A stretch of 57,879 nt of DNA from an uncultured Eubacteriales bacterium. GTDB taxonomy: Bacteria > Bacillota > Clostridia > Oscillospirales > CAG-272. Each line of letters starts with the position of its first letter. Position 1 is the stretch's first letter. Below the pieces are notes generated by a model, which worked only from the letters and a program-made list of their open reading frames with translations, had not been told where the DNA came from and did no database searches. The DNA lies in contig CAKSLQ010000013.1 of the NCBI GenBank assembly GCA_934467415.1, positions 1 to 57,879 of the forward strand. Direction: 5' to 3'. Positions 1-6,992 of the stretch are shown piece by piece. A program made the position numbers and the translations under genes.

Positions 1-131
1 GCCGCTGCGCGGCAATGAAGTTGCGGCGTTGCCGCAAACGGGGTGACGCTGCGCGTCAACGGAGAGCCGCTGCGCGGCAATGAAGTTGCGGCGTTGCCGC
101 AAACGGGGTGACGCTTGCGCGTCAACGGAGA
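1..131. repeat. 65-bp tandem repeat at left edge
   Basis: Two head-to-tail copies of a 65-base unit (1-65 and 66-131; the second has one extra T) fill the left edge, and a degraded third partial copy continues to about 150. The unit contains small palindromes such as GCCGCTGCGCGGC and GCGGCGTTGCCGC. The array probably continues beyond the window. It overlaps the 3' end of nth: the stop codon and last few codons of nth lie in repeat sequence. Confidence 0.85.
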
Positions 132-778
132 GCTGCTTGCGCTTCAACAGCGTGGCGGCAGAAGGGGCGCATGGGGCAAACATCGCACTTCGGCGAACGC
201 GCCGTGCAGATGTCCCGCCCGAAATTCACGATGCGGTGGCAGAAATCCGACTGAATCGCCTTTTCCACACAGCCGTCGAGAATCCTTTCGATCTTCGCGG
301 GATTCTTCTCGCTCTCGGGGTAGAAGCCGAGCCGCCCGCAGATGCGGATGCAGTGCGTATCGGTGACGATGTGCGGTTTGCCGAACACGTCGCCGAGCAT
401 GAGGCAGGCAATCTTGCGCCCCACGCCGGGCAGGGCAAGCAGCCCCTCCATCGTGTCGGGCACGCGCCCGCCGTAGTCCCGCACGAGGATCCCGGCGGTC
501 TCCCGGATGCTTTTCGCCTTGGTCTTGTACAGCCCGCAGGGCTTGATGGTCTCTTCCAGCGCCGCGAGATCGCAGTCCGCCACGCTTTCCGGCGTGGGGA
601 AGCGCCAAAACAGCGTCTTCGCCACGATGTTGACCCGCGCGTCGGTGCACTGCGCCGACAGGCGCGCGAGGATCAGCAGCTTCCACGGCTCATCCTCGTA
701 TTCCAGCGAGCAGACCGCGTCCGGGTAGAGCGCTTCGAGCGCGGCGGCGGTCTTTGCCGCCAGTTCCTGTTTCGTCAT
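122..778 (-). CDS. nth: Endonuclease III (DNA glycosylase/AP lyase)
   Basis: Base-excision-repair glycosylase that removes oxidised pyrimidines and nicks abasic sites. The 218-residue length is normal. Visible marks are the helix-hairpin-helix LPGVGRKIA with the catalytic Lys at 122, the catalytic Asp at 140 in TDTH, and a C-terminal 4Fe-4S cluster with Cys 191, 198, 201 and 207 in the C-x6-C-x2-C-x5-C spacing. The ATG overlaps the PBP2 stop by four bases (ATGA), so it is probably translated by coupling as the last gene of the mreBCD-PBP2 run. The last residues (about VEAQAALR) are encoded inside the left-edge tandem repeat, so the natural C-terminus may have been altered by the repeat. Confidence 0.95.
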   Translation of the reverse strand: MTKQELAAKTAAALEALYPDAVCSLEYEDEPWKLLILARLSAQCTDARVNIVAKTLFWRFPTPESVADCDLAALEETIKPCGLYKTKAKSIRETAGILVRDYGGRVPDTMEGLLALPGVGRKIACLMLGDVFGKPHIVTDTHCIRICGRLGFYPESEKNPAKIERILDGCVEKAIQSDFCHRIVNFGRDICTARSPKCDVCPMRPFCRHAVEAQAALR

Positions 779-2886
779 TCGACCGCCTCCGTTTCGGTGT
801 CGGTATACTGCTTTTCGTATTTCTGCCCCTTGAGGTAGGTGTCGTAGAGCGCCTTCGCCGTGTAGGCGGCGTCCGTGCCGTTTGCGCCCTGCTCGATCGC
901 GACGGTGACGACGATCTTCGGCGCGTCATAGGGGGCGAAGCCCACAAACAGCGCGTTGTCCGAGCGGTCGCCGCCGACCTGCGCCGTGCCGGTCTTGCCG
1001 CCCACCGTGATGTCGTAGCCGCGGAAGATGCGCGCCGCCGAGCCGCTCTCCACCACGTCCTTCATCGCCGACTTGACCGTGGCGACGATCCCTGCGTCCA
1101 GCTCCACCGCGCTCATCACCTCGGGCGCGGTCTCGGCGATCACCTCGCCGGACGGATAGGCGTGTACGCTGCGGAGCAGATGCGCGCGGTAGCGCGTGCC
1201 GCCCGAGAGCAGCGTGGAGATGTAGACCGAGAGCTGAAGCGGCGTGAACATGTTGTCCGACTGCCCGATCGCCGCCTGCAGCGTATTGCCGGGATTCCAG
1301 ACGTTGCCCGTGCTTTCGCTGTAGGCCGGGCCTGCGAGGATGCCCGTCGATTCGGGCAGCTCAATGCCGGTCGCCTCGCCGAGACCGTAGACGCGGCTGT
1401 ACTTGTCGATCGCGTCGATCCCGAGGCGGTAGCCGACCTCGTAAAAGAAGTAGTTGCAGGAGTTCTGGATCGCCTCGACGACGGTCTGCGCGCCGTGTGT
1501 GCGCCCGAAGCGCAGATAGATCCAGCAGCGCGGATGGTAGTCGCCGAAGTCGTAGACACCCTTGTCCACGATGGTGGTGCTGCGCGTGATGACGCCCTCG
1601 GAGAGGGCGGCGGCGGCCACACCGGGCTTGTAGGTCGAGCCGGGCGTGTACGTGCCGAGAAAGGCGCGGTTGTAGAGCGGGCGGTTCTCGTCCGCGGCCA
1701 GCGCCGCATAGTTGTCCAGATAGTCCGAGAGGCGGTAGGTCGGGTAGGAGGCTGCCGCCAGCACCGCCCCGGTGTCCGGGTCGGTGGCGACGACCGCGCC
1801 GCTGTGCGCGTCCTCGCCGTCGTGATCGCCGGGCTTCGGGTCGGCCTTCTCGCGGATCAGGCGGATGTTGTCGGCGAGGGCGTCCTCGGCCGTGATCTGC
1901 AAATCAATGTCGATGGTCAGGCGCACATCGCTGCCCGCGACCGGCTCTTTGACCACGGTCTCGGAGATCAGGTTGCCGTACTTGTCCTCGACGATGGCGC
2001 GCGTGCCGTCCGTGCCGTGCAGCACGTCCTCATACGCCGCCTCCGCGCCCGAGATGCCGACGTAGGCGTCGCCGCTGTAGCCCTTTTCGATATAGTCGTC
2101 CAGCTTTTCGGCCGGGATCTTGCCGATCGTGCCGAGCAGATGCGAGGCGTAGCCGTCGTAGACGTAGGTGCGCGCGTCCTCCTCGGTGATGAGCACCTGC
2201 AGGATCGAGCGCTCCTTGACGTAGGACAGCAGCTTCATGTCCGCGCCGCGCGCCAGCGTGTAGGGCTCGACGCGGCTGAACTGCCGGTACTCCATGTCAA
2301 AGCGGATGCGCACCAGGGTCTCCAGCGTCTCCGCGTCGTAAAGGTCGGTGTAGGTTTTGGTCTTCTTTGAATAAGAGGACAGGCCGTACCGCGTACGTAA
2401 GAACGAGAAGATTTCTTCCGGCGTTGCGTATTCGTCCAGCTCCAGGCGGCGGAGCAGGGCGGCAAACTTGGTCCTGTTCGTCGCGGACCCGAAGAATGCT
2501 TCGTCCTTTTCGTAGTTCGGGAAGCTGCCCGTGAACGGGAAGGTCACATCGACCGCGGTGTAGGTGCCGCCGCTTTCCCGGATGGCGGCCAGCACGTCGA
2601 GGATGACCGCGTTGAAGGCGTCGGCCTTCTTCGGCATCGCGCCGTATTCCAGACTGATGTCGTAAATCTGTGTATTGATGACCAGCGCCTTGCCGTTGGT
2701 ATCGTAGATCTCGCCGCGCTTTGCGGCGATCTTGACGTAGCGCGTGGTGGTTTCTTCCTTGATAATGTCGTAGTAGTCCTGCCCCGTGATCTGCACGTTG
2801 ACGAGGACGACGAGGTAGACCGCGCAGATGAGGACAAACAGCGCGCCGAGCGCGCCGATCCGGACGGCGGTATGCAGTTTGCGCAT
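775..2886 (-). CDS. mrdA: Penicillin-binding protein 2, elongasome transpeptidase
   Basis: Class B PBP that cross-links peptidoglycan during side-wall growth. It has a short cytoplasmic N-terminus, one membrane anchor (about residues 10-32), a dimerisation/pedestal region, and a transpeptidase domain with all three active-site motifs: STYK (nucleophile Ser417, Lys420), SCN (476-478) and KTG (631-633). The length of 703 residues fits the family. The start at 2886 has a strong SD (AGAAAGGAG) six bases upstream. It lies directly after mreD and before nth in a minus-strand operon, the classical arrangement of a rod-shape PBP2. The C-terminal tail is Glu/Thr-rich and probably extracellular. Confidence 0.93.
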   Translation of the reverse strand: MRKLHTAVRIGALGALFVLICAVYLVVLVNVQITGQDYYDIIKEETTTRYVKIAAKRGEIYDTNGKALVINTQIYDISLEYGAMPKKADAFNAVILDVLAAIRESGGTYTAVDVTFPFTGSFPNYEKDEAFFGSATNRTKFAALLRRLELDEYATPEEIFSFLRTRYGLSSYSKKTKTYTDLYDAETLETLVRIRFDMEYRQFSRVEPYTLARGADMKLLSYVKERSILQVLITEEDARTYVYDGYASHLLGTIGKIPAEKLDDYIEKGYSGDAYVGISGAEAAYEDVLHGTDGTRAIVEDKYGNLISETVVKEPVAGSDVRLTIDIDLQITAEDALADNIRLIREKADPKPGDHDGEDAHSGAVVATDPDTGAVLAAASYPTYRLSDYLDNYAALAADENRPLYNRAFLGTYTPGSTYKPGVAAAALSEGVITRSTTIVDKGVYDFGDYHPRCWIYLRFGRTHGAQTVVEAIQNSCNYFFYEVGYRLGIDAIDKYSRVYGLGEATGIELPESTGILAGPAYSESTGNVWNPGNTLQAAIGQSDNMFTPLQLSVYISTLLSGGTRYRAHLLRSVHAYPSGEVIAETAPEVMSAVELDAGIVATVKSAMKDVVESGSAARIFRGYDITVGGKTGTAQVGGDRSDNALFVGFAPYDAPKIVVTVAIEQGANGTDAAYTAKALYDTYLKGQKYEKQYTDTETEAVE

Positions 2887-2916
2887 GTCTGACTCCTTTC
2901 TGCAAAGTCGCGGGGG

Positions 2917-3444
2917 TTACCCGAGTTTTAAGTCGGTTTTTCTGTGCAGGAAACCGAAAAAGCGGTAGAGCGGCAGGGAGAGCACGAGGGAAAGGAAAAA
3001 TGTGCCGAGCGCGTCGCCGGCGAGCGCCGCGTTCAGCGGCATGTCCCAGGCTGCGACCGCGCGGAAGAGCCCGTACAGCCCGTCGATGACGAGGCCTGCC
3101 GCCGTGTAGCAGAGCCAGGCGAAAAAGTTGCGCACGAAGAAGCTCTCGTAGAGCCGGGTGCAGAGCAAGGCGAGCGCGCCGTAGAAAAGCGGCGGCAAAA
3201 GATCGCCGTGTCCGGTCATGCCCGAGAGCAGCGCGCCGAAGATCACGCCGAAGACCCCGGCGTATCCCGCGCCTTCGTAGTAGGCGAGGAGGGAGATCAC
3301 GGCGACCAGCAGGTTCGGCGTGACGGGCGTGAGCCGCGTCGCCGGGAGAAAGGAGACGGCAAACAGCACAAGGAGGAGGCTGACCGCGCCGTAGACAACG
3401 GCTTTGACAAGATCGGTTTTCGGCAGATGGATTTTGCGCGGCAT
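2917..3444 (-). CDS. mreD: Rod shape-determining membrane protein MreD
   Basis: Integral membrane partner of MreC and PBP2 in the elongasome. I place the start at 3444 (MPRKIHLPKTD, 175 residues) because GAAAGGAG stands at SD distance. The open frame continues to 3759, but that extension is translated intergenic repeat (see 3471-3840). About five to six hydrophobic helices are visible (near residues 12-33, 40-56, 60-75, 84-97, 105-125 and 140-160), as expected for MreD. Assignment rests on topology, size and its position between mreC and PBP2, because MreD sequences are poorly conserved. Confidence 0.88.
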   Translation of the reverse strand: MPRKIHLPKTDLVKAVVYGAVSLLLVLFAVSFLPATRLTPVTPNLLVAVISLLAYYEGAGYAGVFGVIFGALLSGMTGHGDLLPPLFYGALALLCTRLYESFFVRNFFAWLCYTAAGLVIDGLYGLFRAVAAWDMPLNAALAGDALGTFFLSLVLSLPLYRFFGFLHRKTDLKLG

Positions 3445-3470
3445 GTCGTCGCTCCTTTCAGTGGGAAATG

Positions 3471-3840
3471 AAGCCTCCCCCCGGTAAAGGGTGAGGTGTA
3501 CGAGACGCGGTGCGTCTCGCGGAGTTTTTCTTCGTCGGCTGAACACCGACGATTTCGCGAGCGAAACCGAAAAACATCCTGAGGCGTAGCCGACGGAGGG
3601 ATTGTTACAGAGCCAAGAAACAATCTTTTTTAGCCCCCTCGGTGAGGGGGCTGTCGGCGTTAGCCGACTGGGGGAGTTTTGCAGAGAGCAATACTCCTTC
3701 CACCGCGGAGCGCGGTCCCCCTCCCTCACCGAGGGAGGTGAAAAGAGTTGTTTGCGCATGGCTACGGGCGATTCGTGAATCGCCCCTACGGGTTTGTGTG
3801 GATTCTTTACAAACCTGTAGGGATCGGCGTCCTCGATGGT
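3471..3840. repeat. Intergenic repeat cluster (families A, C, B, E) between mreD and mreC
   Basis: No gene is seen in the 413-base gap. From left to right: a family A left half (AAGCCTCCC... to GGAGGGATTGTTACAGAG) into which a family C element (3499-3583, reverse orientation) is inserted; a complete family B element (3632-3739) with CCCCCTCGGTGAGGGGG at one end and CCTCCCTCACCGAGGGAGG at the other, and inner hairpins GTCGGCGTTAGCCGAC and ACCGCGGAGCGCGGT; then two short family E hairpins (about 3764-3790 and 3813-3840). The family is recognised by comparison with the other copies in this window. Confidence 0.85.
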
Positions 3841-3857
3841 CTGTTTTAGTCCGTGCT

Positions 3858-4742
3858 TTAATCCGTCGCTGTTGTCTCTGCCGTTTCCGTCGTTTCGGAG
3901 GGCTTCTCCGTATAGACGTCGTAGCCCGTGAGGATCATCACGCGCGTGAGCTTCGAGAGATCGACGGCGGGACGCACCACGGCGACCTTCGTGTGGTCGT
4001 AGGCGTCGCCCGTGACCTCGGTGACCTCGCCGATGACGAGGCCGCGCGGGTACACGCTGCCGAGGCCGCTGGAGAGAATGCGGTCGCCGACCTCGATGTC
4101 GGCGTCAAACGGCAGATACTTCAGCAGGCATTTGCCGCTTCTGCCGCGTTCAAAGTCGCCGCAGACGATGCCGACCTCGCCGCTCCGCTCGACATACGCG
4201 CCGACGGAGGAGTCGTAGGACAGGATCGTGGAGACGCGGCAGAAGGTCTTGCCGACCTCGGTGACGCGGCCGCAGACGCCGTCCGCCGTGATGACCGGCA
4301 TCCCGATCCCGACCTTCGCGCCGTCGCCGCGGTCCAGCGTAAACGCGGTCATGTAGGCGCCCGCCTCCCGGCCGATCAGGTTGGCGTCGCAAAACGTGAA
4401 GTCGGTGTGCAGACGCTTGATGCCGAGATAGGCGCGCATCCATTCGTTTTCATCGGCGAGCAGGCGCGCGTCCGAGAGCTTGCCCTCGGCCTCGTCCAGT
4501 GCCGCGGCGAGGGACTCGTTTTCGGCTTTCAGCCGGTCAAATTCGGTGAAATATTCGGCATAGCCGCGCAGGGCGTCGCCCACGGCGTATGCGCCGCGCA
4601 TCAGCGGCGTGACCAGTGAGACGGCGGCGCTGCGCACAACGTCGCCCTGCCCCATTGCGCCGAGGATGGCGGGTACGCCGCCGAGGATCACCAGCAGCGT
4701 GAGGATGACGATAAAGGTTTTGCTTCTGAAAAAGCCGTTCAT
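3858..4742 (-). CDS. mreC: Rod shape-determining protein MreC
   Basis: Bitopic scaffold that links the MreB cytoskeleton to the PBPs outside the membrane. The chosen start at 4742 (MNGFFRSKTF, 294 residues) follows CGAAAGGAG; the longer open frame to 5102 is repeat sequence. It has one TM helix (about 9-29), a coiled coil (about 62-100, EFDRLKAENESLAAALDEAE) and a beta-rich domain (about 110-275) with the MreC-type stretch VGDRILSSGLGSVYPRGLVIG. A Thr/Glu-rich tail ends the protein. It sits between mreB and mreD, with about 440 bases of repeats before it. Confidence 0.93.
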   Translation of the reverse strand: MNGFFRSKTFIVILTLLVILGGVPAILGAMGQGDVVRSAAVSLVTPLMRGAYAVGDALRGYAEYFTEFDRLKAENESLAAALDEAEGKLSDARLLADENEWMRAYLGIKRLHTDFTFCDANLIGREAGAYMTAFTLDRGDGAKVGIGMPVITADGVCGRVTEVGKTFCRVSTILSYDSSVGAYVERSGEVGIVCGDFERGRSGKCLLKYLPFDADIEVGDRILSSGLGSVYPRGLVIGEVTEVTGDAYDHTKVAVVRPAVDLSKLTRVMILTGYDVYTEKPSETTETAETTATD

Positions 4743-4794
4743 GCGCGACTCCTTTCGGGTAAATTTGATGGGATGGATCAGTGCAAAACACGCA

Positions 4795-5183
4795 CAATTC
4801 GGTAGGGGTGATTCACGAATCGCCCGCAAACGTACCGGTCTGACCAATCCTTCACCGGTTTTTTGCTTTGCAAAAGACACCTCATCCGTCGCCGTTCGGC
4901 GACACCTTCCCCCACTGGGGAAGGCGAAGAACGCGCACGACCGTACCGTTCTATCTAAGGCTCCTCCTGACGGGGGAGCTGGCGCGTTAGCGCCTGAGGG
5001 AGAGATAACGCAAAGCAAAAACGGACCGTTGTGGGACGTTTTTCGGTTTCGCTCGCGAAATCGTCGGCGCTTGGCCGACGAAGAAAAACTACCGAGAAAC
5101 ACATTGTGTTCCGGGGCGCCATGACCCCTACGGTTTGCAAAAAATTGTACCGTAGGGCGGGGGCTCGCTCCCGCCGCGTCCCC
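4795..5183. repeat. Intergenic repeat cluster (E, F, G, C, E) between mreC and mreB
   Basis: The 443-base gap has no gene. It holds a family E hairpin (about 4800-4826, GGTGATTCACGAATCGCC), a family F half (4876-4924, CTCATCCGTC ... CCCCCACTGGGG), a family G half (4959-5012, CTCCTCCTGACGGGGGAG ... GAGGGAGAGATAACG), a family C element (5034-5115) and a GC-rich E-like hairpin (about 5150-5182, GGCGGGGGCTCGCTCCCGCC). Confidence 0.82.
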
Positions 5184-5185
5184 GC

Positions 5186-6220
5186 TTACCGCGCCTTATA
5201 CTGCGTGAGGTAGGGATAGCGCTCGGGATGCTCGACATAGCGGCCGAGGCCGAGCGCGCAGGTCTGCATCGGGCGATCCGCCACGGTGACGCGGATGCCG
5301 GTGATCTGCGAGAGCAGGATCGGCAGGCCGCGCAGCGAGGCGCCGCCGCCCGTCAGCAGGATGCCGCGGTCGTAGATGTCGGCGCAGAGCTCGGGCGGCG
5401 TCTTTTCCAGCACGGCGCGGATGCAGTCGAGCATCTGCTCCATCACGTCGCCGATCGCGTCGCGCACGTCGCCGCTCGTCACGTTCAGCGTGACGGGGAG
5501 ACCGCTGGCCAGATTCTTGCCGCGCACCTCCATTGAGCCCACGTCGGTCTGCGGATGCACCGAGCCGATGCGCAGCTTGAGCGCCTCGGCGGTCTTCGGG
5601 CTGATGCCCACGTTGTAGCGCCGCTTGATGTAGAGCATGATCGCGTCGTCCATTTTGGAGGACGCCGCGCGCACCGAGGCGGATGCAACGATGCCGCCGA
5701 GCGAAACGGTGGCCACCTCGGTCGTGCCGCCGCCGATGTCGATGATGAAGCTGCCGCGCGGCGCGCCGATCTTGATGCCCGCGCCGATGGCCGCGGCGAT
5801 GGGGGCTTCGATCAGCGTGACGCTGCGCGCGCCCGCGCTGCCTGCCGCATCCTCAAAGGCGCGGCGCTCCACGCCGGTCAGCCCCAGCGGGACGCAGACG
5901 GCCACCTTCGGGCGGTTGAAGAGGATCGGGCCGGTCACCTTGCGGATGAATTTGCCGAGCATCGCGACCGTCACGTCAAAGTCGGCAATCACACCGTCCT
6001 TGATCGGGCGGAACGCGAGCAGCTCGCCGGCGGTTTTGCCCACCATCAGTCCGGCTGCATCGCCGACCTCCAGCACCTGCATGGAGCGGCTGTTGACCGC
6101 CGCCACCGACGGCTCCTGCAGCACGATGCCCTTACCCGCAAGGTAGATGAGCGTGTTGGACGTGCCGAGATCGATGCCGAGGCTTTTCGACATATTCATT
6201 TTGGAAAGATTTAAGTTCAT
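5186..6220 (-). CDS. mreB: Rod shape-determining actin homologue MreB
   Basis: Bacterial actin that forms membrane-associated filaments and positions the elongation machinery. The 344 residues carry the actin-fold signatures: phosphate-1 loop GIDLGTSNT (15-23), phosphate-2 loop DIGGGTTE (161-168), the EAPIAAAIGAG segment and a C-terminal adenosine loop LTGGGASLRGL. The start at 6220 is preceded by GGAAAGGAA at a long spacing; the internal Met8 and Met10 lack an SD. It lies 27 bases after maf in the maf-mreBCD-PBP2 run. One or more additional MreB/Mbl paralogues are usual in this phylum, so mbl cannot be excluded by name alone. Confidence 0.95.
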   Translation of the reverse strand: MNLNLSKMNMSKSLGIDLGTSNTLIYLAGKGIVLQEPSVAAVNSRSMQVLEVGDAAGLMVGKTAGELLAFRPIKDGVIADFDVTVAMLGKFIRKVTGPILFNRPKVAVCVPLGLTGVERRAFEDAAGSAGARSVTLIEAPIAAAIGAGIKIGAPRGSFIIDIGGGTTEVATVSLGGIVASASVRAASSKMDDAIMLYIKRRYNVGISPKTAEALKLRIGSVHPQTDVGSMEVRGKNLASGLPVTLNVTSGDVRDAIGDVMEQMLDCIRAVLEKTPPELCADIYDRGILLTGGGASLRGLPILLSQITGIRVTVADRPMQTCALGLGRYVEHPERYPYLTQYKAR

Positions 6221-6247
6221 GCGTCTTGCGTTCCTTTCCGGAAAAAA

Positions 6248-6841
6248 TCAGATCAGATCAAAGTAGGCGTAGCCCGTGTCGGCGAGCAGCCCGCGCACCA
6301 CGCGCGGAGAGAGGCCCATGACGGTGAAAAAGTCGCCGTCGAGCTTTTCGACAAGCACCGCGCCGACACCCTGAATGCCGTAGGCGCCCGCCTTATCCAG
6401 CGGTTCGCCGGTGGCGACATAGGCGCGCGCCTCGTCCTCGCCGTAGGCGCGCATCGTCACGGCGGTCACGTCGGCGGCGGTGTGGGCTTCGCCGCCCGCG
6501 CGCAGGCAGACCCCGGTGCAGACGTAGTGCCGTCTGCCGGAGAGGGCGCGGAGCATGGAGAGGGCTTCTTCTTCGGTGTGCGGCTTGCCGAGCGGCGCGC
6601 CGTCCAGGTAGACCAGCGTGTCCGCCGCGAGGATCAGCGCGTCGCTGCCGCGTCCCTCGGCGGCAAGGCGTGCCGCGGCGGCCTCCGCCTTGCGGGCGGC
6701 CAGCAGACGGCCGGCCGCCTCCATGCCGACGCCCGCATCGAGCGTTTCGTCCGCGTCGGCGGTGCAGATTTCATAGGGGAGGTGCATCAGATCGAGGATC
6801 TCCCGCCTGCGCGGCGATCCCGAGGCAAGATAAAGTTTCAT
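6248..6841 (-). CDS. maf: Maf-type nucleoside triphosphate pyrophosphatase
   Basis: House-cleaning pyrophosphatase that hydrolyses non-canonical or methylated NTPs/dTTP to monophosphates; it is also linked to septum control. The protein of 197 residues begins with the diagnostic LASGSPRR (5-12), has the acidic AADTLV segment (Asp74) and ends with the conserved KLDGDFFTVMGL region. CGAAAGGAG lies at SD distance. Its place directly upstream of mreB is conserved in Firmicutes. Confidence 0.93.
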   Translation of the reverse strand: MKLYLASGSPRRREILDLMHLPYEICTADADETLDAGVGMEAAGRLLAARKAEAAAARLAAEGRGSDALILAADTLVYLDGAPLGKPHTEEEALSMLRALSGRRHYVCTGVCLRAGGEAHTAADVTAVTMRAYGEDEARAYVATGEPLDKAGAYGIQGVGAVLVEKLDGDFFTVMGLSPRVVRGLLADTGYAYFDLI

Positions 6842-6869
6842 GCGGACTCCTTTCGTGCGGGGGAAAGCA

Positions 6870-6980
6870 AGCCTCCCTTGTGCAAAGGGAGGTGTCGGCG
6901 AAGCCGACGGAGGGATTGTTACAGAGTAGAGAACAACCCCTCAGGCGCTCACGCGCCAGCTCCCCTTGCACAGGGGAGCC
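6870..6980. repeat. Family A palindromic element
   Basis: A complete copy: left hairpin CCTCCCTTGTGCAAAGGGAGG, inner hairpin TCGGCGAAGCCGA, core GGAGGGATTGTTACAGAG ... AACAACCCCTC, second inner hairpin GGCGCTCACGCGCC, and right hairpin GCTCCCCTTGCACAGGGGAGC. It fills the gap between the U32 peptidase stop and the maf SD and would be transcribed within that operon. Confidence 0.9.
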
Positions 6981-6992
6981 GAAGGACGCTCC

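Noticed and set aside
754..2370. Long plus-strand open frame opposite PBP2 (538 codons), and similar ones opposite other genes (15907-18330, 19668-21509, 22339-24180, 42094-43758)
   Set aside because: They are Arg/Ala/Asp/Val-rich translations of the antisense of well-identified genes in GC-rich DNA, without domains or SD support.
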